This document shows, in pieces, positions 23,024-38,987 of a DNA stretch of 64,000 nucleotides; position 1 is the first letter of the stretch, and each line of letters starts with the position of its first letter. This DNA comes from Dugong dugon. Taxonomy: Eukaryota; Chordata; Mammalia; Sirenia; Dugongidae. Position numbers and translations under genes: made by a program. The notes beneath the pieces were generated by a model, which worked only from the letters and a program-made list of their open reading frames with translations, searched no databases and had not been told where the DNA came from. The stretch lies in NCBI GenBank assembly GCA_030035585.1, contig CM057463.1, positions 136,308,736-136,372,735 of the forward strand, given 5' to 3'.

Positions 23024-25965
23024 TGTTGTTGTTGTAAGTTGCCTTGGAGTCAGTTCTGACTCACAGCGATCGCATGTACAAGAGAACAAAACACAGCCCC
23101 ATCTTGTGCTGTACTCACAGTCATTGCTATCTTTGAGCCTATTGTTGCAACCACTGTGTCAGTCCATCTTGTTGAGGGTCTTCCTCTTTTACCTGACCCT
23201 CTACCTTACTAAGCACGATGTCCTTCTCCACAGAATGGTCCCTTCTGATAACATGCCTAAAGTACGTGAGATGAGGTCTCCCCATTCTTATTTCCAAGGA
23301 GCACTCTGGCTGTACTTCTTCCACAACAGACTTGTTTGTACTTCTGGAAGAACATGGTACATTCAATATTCTTTACCAGCACCATAATTCAAAGGCATCA
23401 ATTCTTCTTTGGTCTCCTTATTCATTGTCCATCTTTCACATGTAGATGAGGTGACTGAAAATATCATGGATTGGATCAGGCCCACCTTAGTCCTCTAAGT
23501 GATATCTTTGCTTTTCAACACTTTAAAGAGGTCTTTTGCAGCATATTTGCCCAATGCAATGTGTCTTTTGATTTCTTAACTGCTGCTTCCCTGGGTGTTG
23601 ATTGCGGATCCAAGTAAAATGAAATCTTTGACAACTTCAATCTTTTCTCCATTTATCATCATGTTGCTTATTGGTCCAGTGGTGAGGATTTTTGTTTTCT
23701 TTATGTTGAGGTGTAATCCATACAGTAGGCTGTAGTCTTTGATCCTCATCAACAAATGCTTCAAGTCCTCTTTGCTTTCATCAAGCAAGGTTGTGTTATC
23801 TGCATATCACAGATTATTAATGAGTCTTCCACCAATCCTCATGCCATGTTCTTATTTATACTCCAGTTTCTTGGATTAGTTGCTCAGCATACAGATTTAA
23901 TAAGTGTGGTGAAAGGATACAACCCTGACACACACCTTTCCTGACTTTAAACCACACAGTATCCCCTTGTTCTATTCGAATGACTGACTCAATTCCCCAT
24001 GAGTGCTATTAAGTGTTCTGGAATCCCCATTGTTCACAATGTTGTTCACAATGTTATCCACAATTAGTTATGATCCACACAGTTGAATGCATTTGCATAG
24101 TCAATAAAACACACGTAAACATCTTTTATTTCTGCTTTCACCAAGATCCAGGTGACATCTGCAATGATATCCCTTGTTCCACATCCTTTTCTGAATCCAA
24201 CTTAAATTTCTGGCAGTTCCCTGTCGATGTACTGTGGCAACCGCTTTTGAATGATCTTCAGCAAAATTTTACTTGTATGTGATATTAATGATATTGTTTG
24301 ATAATTTCTGCATTCTGTTGAATCATCTTTCTTTGGAATGGGCATAAATATGGATCTCTTCCAGTCACTTGGTCAGGTAGCTGTCTTCCAATTTTCTTGA
24401 CATATACTAGTGAGCACACCCAGCTCTGCATTCATTTGTTGAAATATCTTAATTGGAAGTCTGTCAACTCCTGGAGCCTTGTTTTATTCCAGTGTCTTCA
24501 GTGCAGCTTGGACTTCTTTCTTCAATACCATCAGTTGTTGATCATATTGTACTTCCAGAAATGTTTGAATGTTGACCAATTCTTTTTGGTACAGTGATTG
24601 TGTGTTCCTTCCATCTTTTGATTATTCCTGTGTTATTCAATATTTTGCCCATAGAATCCTTCAAAATTGCAACTTGAGGCTTCAATTTATTCTTCAGTTT
24701 TTCAGCTTCAGAAACGCTGAGAATTTTCTTCTCTTTTGGTTTTCTAACTCTAGGTCTTTGCACATTTCATTATAAAATTTACTGTCTTCTTGATCTACCC
24801 TTTGGAATTTTCTGTTCATTTCTTTTACTTCATGATTTTTTTCCATTTGCTTTAGCTACTCTGTGTTCAAGAACAAGTTTCAGAGTTTCTTCTGACATCT
24901 ATTTTTGTATTTTCTTTCTTTTTAATGACCTTTTGCTTTCTTCATGTGTGATGTCCTTGATGTCATCCCACAATTTGTCTGGTCTTCAGTCATTAGTGTT
25001 CAGTGTGTCAAATCTATTCTTGATTGGTCTCCAAATTCAGGTGGGATATACTCAAGGTCATATTTGGGTTTTCGTGGACTTGTTTAAATTTTCTTCAGCT
25101 TCAACTTAAGCTTACACAGGAGCAATTGATGGTCTGTTTCACAGTTGACCCCTGCCCTTGTTCTGACTGATGATATTAAATTTCTCCATCGTCTCTTTCC
25201 ACAGATGTAGTTGATTTGTTTAGTGGGTTTTCCATCCCAAGAGGTCCACATGTATAGTCACTGTTTATGATATTGAAAAAAAGGTGTTTGCAAAGAATAA
25301 GTTGTTGTTCTTGCAAAATTCTATCATGTGATCTCCAGCCTTGTTACTATCACAAAAGCCATGTTTTCTCGCTACGGATCCTTCTTCTTTGTTTCCAACT
25401 TTTGCATTCCAATCACCAGTAATTATCAATCTATTTTGATTGCATGTTTGATAAATTTCAGACTGCAGAAGCTGGTAAAACTCCTCAATTTTCTTATCTT
25501 TGGCATTAGTGGTTGGTTCACAAATCTGAATAATAATCTTATCAACTAGTCTTATTTGTATAGATATTATCCTATCACTGACAGTGTTGTACTTCAGGAC
25601 AGATCCTGAAATATTCTTTTTGATGATGAATGTGTTGCCATTTCTCTTCAATTTGTCACTTCTAGCATAGTAGACCATATGATTGTCTGATTCAAAATGG
25701 CCAGTAGTAGTTCATTGCAGCTCACTAATGCCTATGATATAGATCTTTATGTGGTCCATTTCATTTTTGAAAAATTCTAATTTTCCTAGATTCTTACTAT
25801 GTACATTCCATATTCTGATTTTTAACGGATATTTTCAGCTGTTTCTTCTTATTTTGAGTCGTGCCACGTCAGCAAACAAGGTCCTGAAAGCTTTACTCCA
25901 TCCACATCGTTAAATTCAACTCTACTTTGAAGAGTTGCTTTATCTTTCTCTACAATTCTTCACTC
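23024..25965 (-). mobile_element. RTE LINE, nearly full length, decayed
   Basis: A ~2.9-kb antisense non-LTR retrotransposon of the RTE clade. Its 3' end at 23,024-23,080 is the tail shared with AfroSINEs. Moving right (toward its 5' end) come the reverse-transcriptase region, a linker and the endonuclease region at about 25,265-25,680. The extreme 5' end is not clearly defined and fades near 25,965. Many stops and frameshifts are present. It is the longest RTE copy in the window; four shorter RTE pieces lie elsewhere. Confidence 0.92.
23139..25678 (-). pseudogene. RTE endonuclease-reverse transcriptase, broken
   Basis: Decayed single ORF of the RTE element. The N-terminal part (25,678-25,265, 137 codons open) holds an APE-type endonuclease segment with the motif GDWNAKVGN, where the D/N pair corresponds to catalytic and metal-binding residues of this family. 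Downstream, 23,788-23,576 is open and contains the post-catalytic RT segment (LNIKKTKILTT and VKDFILLGS), and 23,366-23,139 covers the C-terminal part. The pieces lie in different frames with stops between, so no functional protein is made. Confidence 0.85.
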
Positions 25966-26727
25966 TCCCTCCCTACTCTCTTTTTATGTATGTAATGTTT
26001 TTGAGGTGGTTCATGTTTTCTGAATATCGAAATACTGAATTGCACCCAGATCAGAGATTGAGAAATACAGACAATGTTTAGGGAGCACGAGACTCTACCT
26101 GGGAGACTTAAGCATACCACACAAGCTCTTCAGGATATGTTTTCTTTGTTCCATCATTTACAATATTTAGTTCCAATTTGTTATTGAATCTTATGCACTA
26201 ATACTAGTGGTCTGGGTATCTCAGCAGATCTCTGGAGATCTTGCTGTCCTCTGTAGTTTTAGAGTTGGTTCCAGGATCATGAAGAAACTTACCTGATTCA
26301 GAGGGAAAAATGACTCATTTTAATCTCCCCAGGGATCTTATCACAGGCTCTTATAGCATATATGATAAACTTGCCATTCTTTCTTCTTTACTACTCACTC
26401 CAGACTACAGGATAGCATACTTTTTAAGGGTTCACTGGGATAGATGTATCTTGATAAAGATATAATTTTGGTGATTTGACATAGAATTTGGGCTTACTTT
26501 TCCTTGGCTATCTACTCTTCTGAGATGCTCTTCCAAGGACAGCAATGATGCCATGCAAATAAGCATCATTTATCATGCTAAATACTAGCAAATGACTGGA
26601 GCTCAGTGAGGCTTAAAACATGGAGGTTTGAATGGATTTGTGCAAGTCTGTGCAATATACTTGGAAATCTAAAGCTGAAGAATGACCTAAACTAGTAGCT
26701 GAAAGCTGAATCTTACACAATAGCAGT
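25966..26727. other. No feature recognised
   Basis: Sequence between the RTE 5' end and the MaLR element. No gene or named repeat is seen. Part of the left side could be worn RTE 5' untranslated sequence. Confidence 0.45.
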
Positions 26728-29049
26728 TTTCTTAGTTATCTAGTGCTCCTATAATAGAAATACCAAAAGTGGATGGCTTTAATAAACAAAAGTTTATTAG
26801 AAGTCCAAATTTAGGGTGCCAGCTCCAGGGTAAGTGTTTCTCTTTCTGTCAGCTCTGAGGGAAAGTGAATCTTCCCCTGGTCTAGGAGCTTCTCAGCACA
26901 GGGACCCCAGGTCCAAAGGACATGCTCCTCTCCTAGCTCTTCTTGCTTGGTGGTAATGAGGTCTCTCTCTTCTCTGCTCAATTCCCCTCTTTTATATCTC
27001 AAAAGAGATTGACTCAAGATACAACCTAATCCTGTAGATTATCTCCTGATTTATTAACATAACTACCTCTAATCCTGTTTCATTAACATCATAGAGGTTA
27101 GGATTTACAACACATAGGAAAATTACATCAGATCACAAAATGGAGAACAACCACATAATACTGGAAATCATGGTCTAGACAATTTGACACACATTTTGGG
27201 GGGGGCACAATTCAATCCATAACATTCTACTCTTTGACCCCCCAAATTTATGTCCTTGCCACATGTAAAACACATTCACACCATTCTATCAGCCCCAAAA
27301 ATCTTAAATCAACTCCAAGTGCAAGTTCTATCCTGGGGCAAATTTTCTGTTCATCCGTGACGTCTAGAATACAAGTCATCTGCTTTCAAAGTGCAATGGT
27401 GGAATAGGCACAATGTAGACCTTTCCATTACATATGAAAGAAACTGGAAGGAAAGAAGGGATAACAGGCACCAAGCTATTCCAAAACCCAGCAGAACATA
27501 TTACATTAGCTCACAAGCCTTGAAAATAATCCTCTGTTCTTGCCCTCCAGACTTTGGGTGTTAGCCATGCTCTCTGGACTCTGGGTGAAGGTCTCTCAGC
27601 TCTAAGCTTCAGCTCCACTTTCCAGGCCCACTGGGACAGCAACTCTGCTCCCTTGGCTTTAGGCAGCCCCATTCTCCTAGTCCATCTGAGTGGCAACACA
27701 ATGCCCTCGGCCCTGGCAGGCCCCTTTCTTCTGTCCTTTGAGCATGGCAGCCCCACTCCTTCAGCTTTGGGAAGCTGATCTGGAGCCATCCTCTGGCCCT
27801 CCTGAATGGCAGCCACACACTCCAGAAGTGAGCTGTTGAAGCTCTGACTCTTCAAAACCTAGGAGGCTGTGGTCCCACCCTTTGAGACCCAGAAGGCTGT
27901 GATTCCACCCTTTGAGACTAAGGCAACTCTGCTTCCTGTGTCTTGTCTCTTCATCTTCTGCTTCCTGGTTCCTTCGCCACATGGCCCCTCAGGCCCTTGG
28001 ACTCTTGGGCCTCTTAGGCATATTTTCCCTGCTCAGGCAAGTATTCCAAAGCTCTTTGGCTGTACTGATAAGTGCCTAGAGGCAACCCACTCTGCCAGTA
28101 AACTTCTGCTGGAAGGCACTCAGCTCTCTTGCTCTGTGGGTCAACAAGCCTATCTCCACTGATATATGTCCGGAGGCACCCCACTCTGCCAGGAAGCCTC
28201 CTGCCTAGAGGTACTCAGCTGTCTTGCTCCATGGGTCAGCTCCCAACCTGTCTTGTGCCGGTCTCCTGGTTCTACTGCTGCCATTTCTCTGCTGCTGCTT
28301 CTCACCACCTGCACCATCCCCGGTCTTAGAGCTCTCCTCACTTCTTTCTGAGTTCTCACTAGAACTGTCTTTGATGCCCATAATTCCATCAACAATTTCT
28401 TCAAGACAATCTAGGCTTTTACTATTAGGCACTTTAAAACTCTTCCAGCCTTTATCCATCACTCAACTCTGAAACCAGTTCCACATTTTAGGTATCTGTT
28501 AGAGCAGCAACCCACTCTCGGTACCAATTTGTCTTAGTTATCTAGTGCTGCTATAACAGAAATACCACAAGTAGGTGGATGTAACAAACAGAAATTTATT
28601 CTCTCACAGTCTGGCAGGCTAGAAGTCTGAATTTAGGACGCCATCTCCACATGCAGGCTTTCTCTCTCTGCTGGATCTCAGGTAAGGTCTTTGTCATGAA
28701 GCTTCTCCTAGTCTAGCAGCTTCTCAGCCCAGAGACCCCAAGTCCAAAGGACGTGCTCTGCTCCTGGATCTTCTTGCTTGTGGTAACAAGGTCCTTCTCC
28801 TCTCTGCTTGCTTCTCTCTTTTATATCTTAAAAGAGATTGACACAAGATACACCTAATCCTGTAGATTGTGTCCTGCTTCATTACATAACTGCCTCTAAT
28901 CCTCCCTCATTAATATCATAAAGGTTAGGATTTACAGCACATAGGAAAATTACATAGATCACAAAATGGAGGACAACTACACAATACTGGGAATCACGGC
29001 CTAGCCAAGTTGACACACATTTTTGGGGAACACAATTCAATCCATAACA
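26728..29049 (-). mobile_element. Complete-structure ERVL-MaLR element
   Basis: Antisense element with both LTRs, flanked by a 5-bp TSD with one mismatch (gcagt at 26,723-26,727; gcaat at 29,050-29,054). The 3' LTR is 26,728-27,224, the internal region 27,225-28,529 and the 5' LTR 28,530-29,049. The 1.3-kb internal region has short open frames but no recognisable gag, pol or env, as expected for non-autonomous MaLR elements mobilised by ERVL proteins. LTR ends are TGT...ACA. Confidence 0.9.
28511..28526 (-). other. MaLR primer-binding site (tRNA-Leu-like)
   Basis: Read on the minus strand, TGGTACCGAGAGTGGG lies three bases downstream of the 5' LTR. It matches the complement of the 3' end of tRNA-Leu(UAA) apart from a small internal difference. 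A Leu primer is known for the ERVL group. This is where reverse transcription would have been primed. Confidence 0.7.
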
Positions 29050-30034
29050 GCAATTATAATTCCCCTATCCTCCTAGCCAAGAAAAGCAATGGAGAGTATA
29101 TGAAGTTGTTCAGAACCTCAGAGCCATTATGTGGTGAATCTCTGAGACCAGTGCTATCATTGTCAGAAAACTCTGCTAGAGCCATTCCTGCCAATGAATA
29201 CTTCAGAGAAAACAGTTTCTTGATTAATTTATAACTCTAAAATATAATTCAATATAGTTATAAAATATAATTTCAATAAAATTCTTTCCTCTACTGATTT
29301 TTATGTCAATAGACATTAAAAAGTCTCATGTATCTTCTGTGCAGAACTGGTTAACAACAAAAAAAAAATCTTTTGGGGCTATGTAACAAGAGTTGTTTTC
29401 CAAGTTCTTGATTTAGATGAGCTTTAAATTAAAAATAGTTACCATGATTGAATGAAATGTGTGATTTGTTATTAACTGCAACTTTCCTATAACTTAATTG
29501 TGTAAAAACTTTCATTTAATGGCACCCAAAAAATTATTACATAATGTGAGAAAGAACTCAGACTTGCCTTTTTTAAAGATACCATATTTCTGAGAGAGAT
29601 TTGAAAATTGGCATAAGTCATAATCATAGAAACAATGAGAAAGCAAAATTATTCATGGAGCCTGTCCATCTGGCAATAAGAATGTGGTATCGCTTCTAAC
29701 ACAGGCAGAGTCCCTAATGCTCTGTCCCAGGTAAGAGAAACACCTGAAATCATATTGAAAACCTATCTTACCCAAGAAAAATGAAGATTGCAGAGTGAAG
29801 AGTGTTTTTTTTAAATCCCAAATGCATAACCAGTCCCAAATGATAAAGAGATGGTTCAAGGACAGTAGCATTGAGTTGTTAAATCACCACAACCATCATC
29901 ATCATCATCATTGTCACCATCATCATTTTCATCTGGAGTCCGACTTTAATCTGACCCAGCTTTGACTCCTAGCTCTTCTAGCAACAGGTTCTGTAATTTT
30001 GTGGTAAAATCTGAAGTTTACTCTGGGCTAAACT
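29050..30034. other. No gene; (CAT)n repeat inside
   Basis: AT-rich DNA with an imperfect CAT/ATC repeat at 29,893-29,936. Nothing else is recognised. The short frame at 29,653-29,871 (minus) is without similarity. Confidence 0.5.
29893..29936. repeat. (CAT)n imperfect microsatellite
   Basis: About twelve CAT-type triplets, interrupted once by 'tgtcac'. Confidence 0.85.
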
Positions 30035-30165
30035 TTGTGCTAATCACTCAATATATTATCTCATTTAATCTACTCAGAAGCTCCATTTTACAGATAAGAA
30101 ACAAGCACACAGAGATAATACATTATGCAAGTTCTAAATAAGTGAATCTTCAATAAAAACAGAAT
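30035..30165 (-). mobile_element. MIR SINE, partial
   Basis: An ancient mammalian-wide interspersed repeat in antisense orientation: 'tttgtgctaatcactcaatatattatctcatttaatc' followed by 'ccattttacagataagaaac', the conserved order of the MIR core and 3' part. Diverged and truncated. Confidence 0.7.
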
Positions 30166-30430
30166 TTGAAATACTGTATGTACGTAGAAATAAATCTATA
30201 CAATATTTACAAACATATGTATTGAAAACGACATTAAACTGTTACACAAATTCCTTAGAAAGCAAATCTCAGTGACAAAAATATGATTGCAAACAGCCAA
30301 AGGAAAGCAAAAGATAAAGTTAAGGTCCATCTAAGTCAAGGAATGAGGGTACAGTTTGGACAATTAATCATTCTCAAAACCAGCACTTTTTCATTTTGTG
30401 CCAGATTGACATTTTTTGTGATAGGAAATA

Positions 30431-30484
30431 GTGTGTATGTGTTTGTGTGTGTGTGTGTGTATGTGTGTGTGTGAGAGAGAGAGG
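30431..30484. repeat. (TG)n-(GA)n microsatellite
   Basis: A TG repeat with two interruptions, then a short GA run. Confidence 0.9.
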
Positions 30485-31553
30485 TGCAAAGACTAGGAGA
30501 GGGAAAAGAAAACATATTGCTCTAAAGCAGGGAATACTAAAAAATATACCTAACTGTAAACAGCTTTCTCAAGACAGGTACACTGTGCTGAACATGATTT
30601 AGACGTTTTGCTTCTGGCTTGAAAATGAGCCTCAGCACTGGATTCACGGAAGCTGTTAAATTCTTCTGGGGTTCAGCACTGCAGGAAACTGATCCTTAAC
30701 TTAACTGGGTACTCAGCCAATTGCTTGCTTTGTAAATTTATGCAACCTTTATACCGGTAAATTGGGTGTTTGGGAGGGTGTTGGCAGGGATAAAAGAAGT
30801 TTTAATTTACTCAGAGATATAGTTCACGCTTAATAAATTGTAACAAGCATTGGTAAATAAAGAACCAGAGGGTAGAGGTAAAGTGACATAATGATTTTCC
30901 ATTTTTAAAGATACTTAATTAGCACAGCCCATCCTCTTGGGGGCAGGAAACCATGAAACCACGGTAGCCTTTGCCTCTGAATGCCAATAAAAGCAACAAG
31001 TTACTGCATGTGTAACAAATCCCACCTTTCTATGTCGAGGATCTAGTGGTCACACATACACTTTGGCTTAGAAATGACAAGGAAAGTAAACTGATCATTT
31101 CTATACCTCACAGTATTTTTATAGCCGTAGAACACATACACACACCTATGTAATACTTGCACTGCAAACCTACTTTGCAAAATAGATTGAATTTTATAAG
31201 TACATAATGAAATGTCAGAGTGTTATCTGTAGTCTGTGTACAGAGTAAGATGAGAATAAGTGAATGCCAAAACGGCCTCTCTGCTTTTTCTATGTCATCT
31301 GACTATAGTTAGACCATGGCCTTGAAGTGCCCCAGGGCTAGTTGCTCTTTTATTCTCAATTTGACTGTCTTTCCTTAGACAACTTCATCTGGTTCCATGG
31401 CTTTAAATACCATCAACATATTGAGTGGTTGACTTCTCTCTGAACTCCACACACATATATCCAAATGTCTGCACATCTTCACCTGGATGCCTGAAAGTCA
31501 CTAGACGCTTAACATCACAAAAAGAACTCTTGATTTTTCTCCCTTTAGTCATA
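30485..31553. other. No repeat or gene recognised
   Basis: About 1 kb lacking any repeat I recognise, including 30,600-31,000, which is less AT-rich than its surroundings. It could be unique sequence, and it is among the better places here to test for cross-species conservation. I see no open frame with protein similarity. Confidence 0.4.
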
Positions 31554-31739
31554 ACTAACACTTACTACAAGTCAAGCACTGTTCTAAGTACTTTAAATAC
31601 ATTAACTCATTTACTCTTCATAGAAAAAGATGGGTGTTATTATGAGGAAATTGAGAGTCAGAAACTAAATAACTTCTCCAAAGCCATGAAGTGGTGAAAA
31701 AAACAATTCAAACTCAGTCTGGTCCAGACTGCATACTCT
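31554..31739 (-). mobile_element. MIR SINE
   Basis: Antisense MIR that is easy to follow: 'acttactacaagtcaagcac', 'ttaactcatttactcttcat', 'gaggaaattgagagtcagaa' and 'aactcagtctggtccagact' occur in canonical order. It lies just upstream of an L2. Confidence 0.85.
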
Positions 31740-31879
31740 CAGCCTGGACCCACAGTGCATACTCTTCTGCTCTCATTTCTCATAGTGCAGGGGCTCTTCT
31801 ATCCATTCTGTCAATCAGGCAATCCACTCTTCCCTTGTCCTCTCACATAGGATTTTTTTCAGCATATCCTCTCAGCTAT

Positions 31880-32625
31880 ATTCCCAAAATATACCTCAAA
31901 CCTGATCACCTCTCACCATCCTCACTACCACTACCCTCTTACCTAGCTCCATTATTATTAACCTGGTCTACTGTAATGGCCACCTAACGGAGCTCTCACC
32001 TTCCACTATTTCCTGCTGTCCATTGTTCATATGAAAGACAGTGTAATAAAGTCTTATCACTTCCTTATGAAGGACTATTCAATAGCTGCTCACTAAAATT
32101 AAAATAAAACCCAAACTCCTCTCCATGACCTATCAAATGCCACGTAATCTGGTCCCTATCTGTCTTTCCAAACTAATCTCATCCTAAATTGCCTCACATC
32201 CACTGAGCTCCAATCACACTGGCCTTCCTTCACTTCTTTGACCACACCAAGAATATTCCAGTTTAAGTTCTCTTCCCTTTGCACAGAACTCTCTTCCTCA
32301 CATCTTTTCATTGTAAGCACTTCCCATCTGGTAGGTCTGAGCTCAAATTCTACCTCAGGAAGGCTTTCTCTAATCTTCTCCAAATCAGCACTACCTCTTT
32401 GCCCTCTCCTCCCCCAGCACACACTACCACTCCTCATCTCACTAACTGGTTTTGTTTCCCTCACTTCTCACATCTGAAATCATCTTATTTGTTGATTTTT
32501 AAATTGTCTCTCCTCATATTAATGTAAAGTTGATGAAGGTAGGGACTTACTTACCTGTTTTGCCCATCGTTCTATAAATCAGCTCCTCAAGTGTTCTTGG
32601 TACACAGTAAGCACTCAAACATATA
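31880..32625 (+). mobile_element. L2 LINE 3' end
   Basis: Sense-strand ancient LINE2 3' portion. The classic series is visible: 'aaacccaaactcctctccatgacc', 'tctggtccctatctg', 'cactggccttccttcacttc', 'ctcagctcaaattctacctcaggaaggctttctc' type text, then 'gttgatgaaggtagggactt' and 'ggtacacagtaagcactca'. Small open frames over it (32,156-32,527) are by-products of the old ORF2 C-terminal and UTR sequence. Confidence 0.88.
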
Positions 32626-32630
32626 TAAGT

Positions 32631-32690
32631 ATATATATATGAATATATACATGCATATGTACATATATACATATATATATATATAAAACT
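32631..32690. repeat. (TA)n-rich tract
   Basis: Imperfect TATA/CATA repeat directly after the L2 3' end, probably grown from its terminal short repeats. Confidence 0.8.
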
Positions 32691-32839
32691 ATATCTTTGG
32701 GTTGTTTAAAGACAATAACTTTACTCATTTCCAAATCTCTTCAAAAGTTCCTTTCATTTCTCCTATCCCTATTCATGTTAATCATAGTTAAAAACAGCAT
32801 AATTTTATTAATGACCTCATTTAGCAATTCACATTCATT

Positions 32840-32985
32840 GCAATTTGTAAGAAAATATGTATATCCTGAGAGGTATGTACTGCTTTAATTTTAAAGAATA
32901 AAGAAAAAAATGTTGAGCAGAGTTAGGTAACTTGCCCACGATCACATAGCCAAAAATGGCAGACTTGGAATTTTGAAGCTATGTT
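32840..32985 (-). mobile_element. MIR SINE, partial
   Basis: Antisense MIR remnant: 'gagaggtatgtactgcttta', then 'agttaggtaacttgcccacgatcacatagcc', matching the conserved 'acttgcccaaggtcacac' block. Truncated at both ends. Confidence 0.65.
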
Positions 32986-33054
32986 TAGCTGAAGCTAAAT
33001 CCCAGGATTTCTTCCAGATGCAGGGCTATGGTCAATCATGCATCTTGTAAGGTG

Positions 33055-33655
33055 TATTAGTTTCCTAGGGCTGCCGTAGCATTTTACTACAAACTAAAAC
33101 AACCTATTACCATCAAGTCTATTACAACTCATAGTGACCCTATAGGACAGAGTAGAATTGCCCCATAAGGTTTCCAAGGAGCACCTTGGGGATTCAAACG
33201 GCTGACCTTTTGGTTAGCAGCCAAGCTCTTAACCACTAGGTCACCAGGGCTCATACAACAAACTAAGTAGCTTAAAACAAAAGAAATTTATTCTCTCACA
33301 GTTCTGGAGGCCAGAAGCTTAAAATCAAGCTGTCTGCAGGGTTGGTCCCTTCTAGGGGGTCTGAAGAAGAATTCGTCCTATGCCTTTCTCCTAGCTTCTG
33401 GATTGCTAACAATCCTTCTTTTTCCTTGGCTTTGGCTGTCCTTCAGTCTCTGGTTTCATATTAAAATGGTCTTTCCCTCTGTGTCTGTTTCCTTTTCTGT
33501 CTCTTATAAAGACATCCATCATTGTATTTAGGGCACACCCTAATCCAAGATGATCTCATCTCCAGGTCCTACCTTAATTACATCTTGCAAAGGCCCTTAT
33601 TCCAAATAAGGTCACATTCTGAATGATCATAGGACTGATTATGACATAGGGACTG
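33055..33655 (-). mobile_element. MLT1-type MaLR LTR, interrupted
   Basis: Antisense MLT1-like LTR: 'gtattagtttcctagggctgc' at the left, 'aagaaatttattctctcaca' at about 33,281, 'cttataaagacatccatcattg' and 'caaataaggtcacattctga' toward the right. An AfroSINE splits it at 33,098-33,257. It belongs to an older LTR subfamily than the solo LTRs at 16.4, 21.3 and 40.5 kb. Confidence 0.85.
33098..33257 (-). mobile_element. AfroSINE nested in MLT1 LTR, with TSD
   Basis: A ~160-bp antisense AfroSINE inserted in the MLT1-type LTR. The 9-bp TSD acaaactaa is at 33,089-33,097 and 33,258-33,266. Head ending 'ggtcaccagggctc' is at right, RTE-like tail at left. The nesting gives relative age: SINE younger than LTR. 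Confidence 0.93.
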
Positions 33656-33659
33656 GCAA

Positions 33660-33990
33660 TTATATTTTAAATGGCTACTGTGAATAGTGCTGCAATAAAC
33701 GGTGGTGTAATGCATCTGCTTGCATCACTGCTTTCATGTCTTTTGGGTATATACCTAGGAGTATATTGTTATGTCATATGGTAGTTCTTTAATTTTTTGA
33801 GGAACGTGCACAAAGTTTTCCAAAGTGGCTATACCAGTTTGCTTTCCCACCAGCAATGGATAACTGTTCCAATTTCTCCACATCCTTGACTACATTTGTT
33901 GGTTTCCATTTTTTTGATCTTAGCCATCCTAGTGGGGATGAAGCGGTATCTCATTGTGGTTTTCAATTGCACATCATCTAAACCAACTTG
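33660..33990 (-). mobile_element. Old L1 ORF2 3' fragment
   Basis: Antisense remnant of the L1 ORF2 C-terminal region ('gaatagtgctgcaataaac', 'tcttttgggtatatacctagg', 'ccaaagtggctatacc', 'gcggtatctcattgtgg'). It is more diverged than the L1 immediately to its right and a separate insertion, because the same ORF2 region recurs there at about 35,440-35,780. Confidence 0.85.
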
Positions 33991-34091
33991 AAAGGAATTT
34001 CTAACAATCTACAGGAGACTACCCTGCCGTGACCCCAATACTTCAAATTCTAAAGAACTGACCACCTTGAGAATTGACCAATGCAATTCTT

Positions 34092-38971
<4,880 letters not shown>

Positions 38972-38987
38972 GACCCATGTGATTCTT

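Noticed and set aside
23106-23387. Plus-strand frame of 93 codons
   Set aside because: It is the antisense shadow of the RTE reverse-transcriptase region.
27511-28472. Cluster of open frames of up to 114 codons on both strands
   Set aside because: All are in the internal region of a non-coding MaLR element. No retroviral gag, pol or env similarity is visible.
32156-32527. Overlapping frames of about 80-100 codons
   Set aside because: They sit in the ancient L2 3' region. The pattern matches L2 repeat sequence rather than a host gene.
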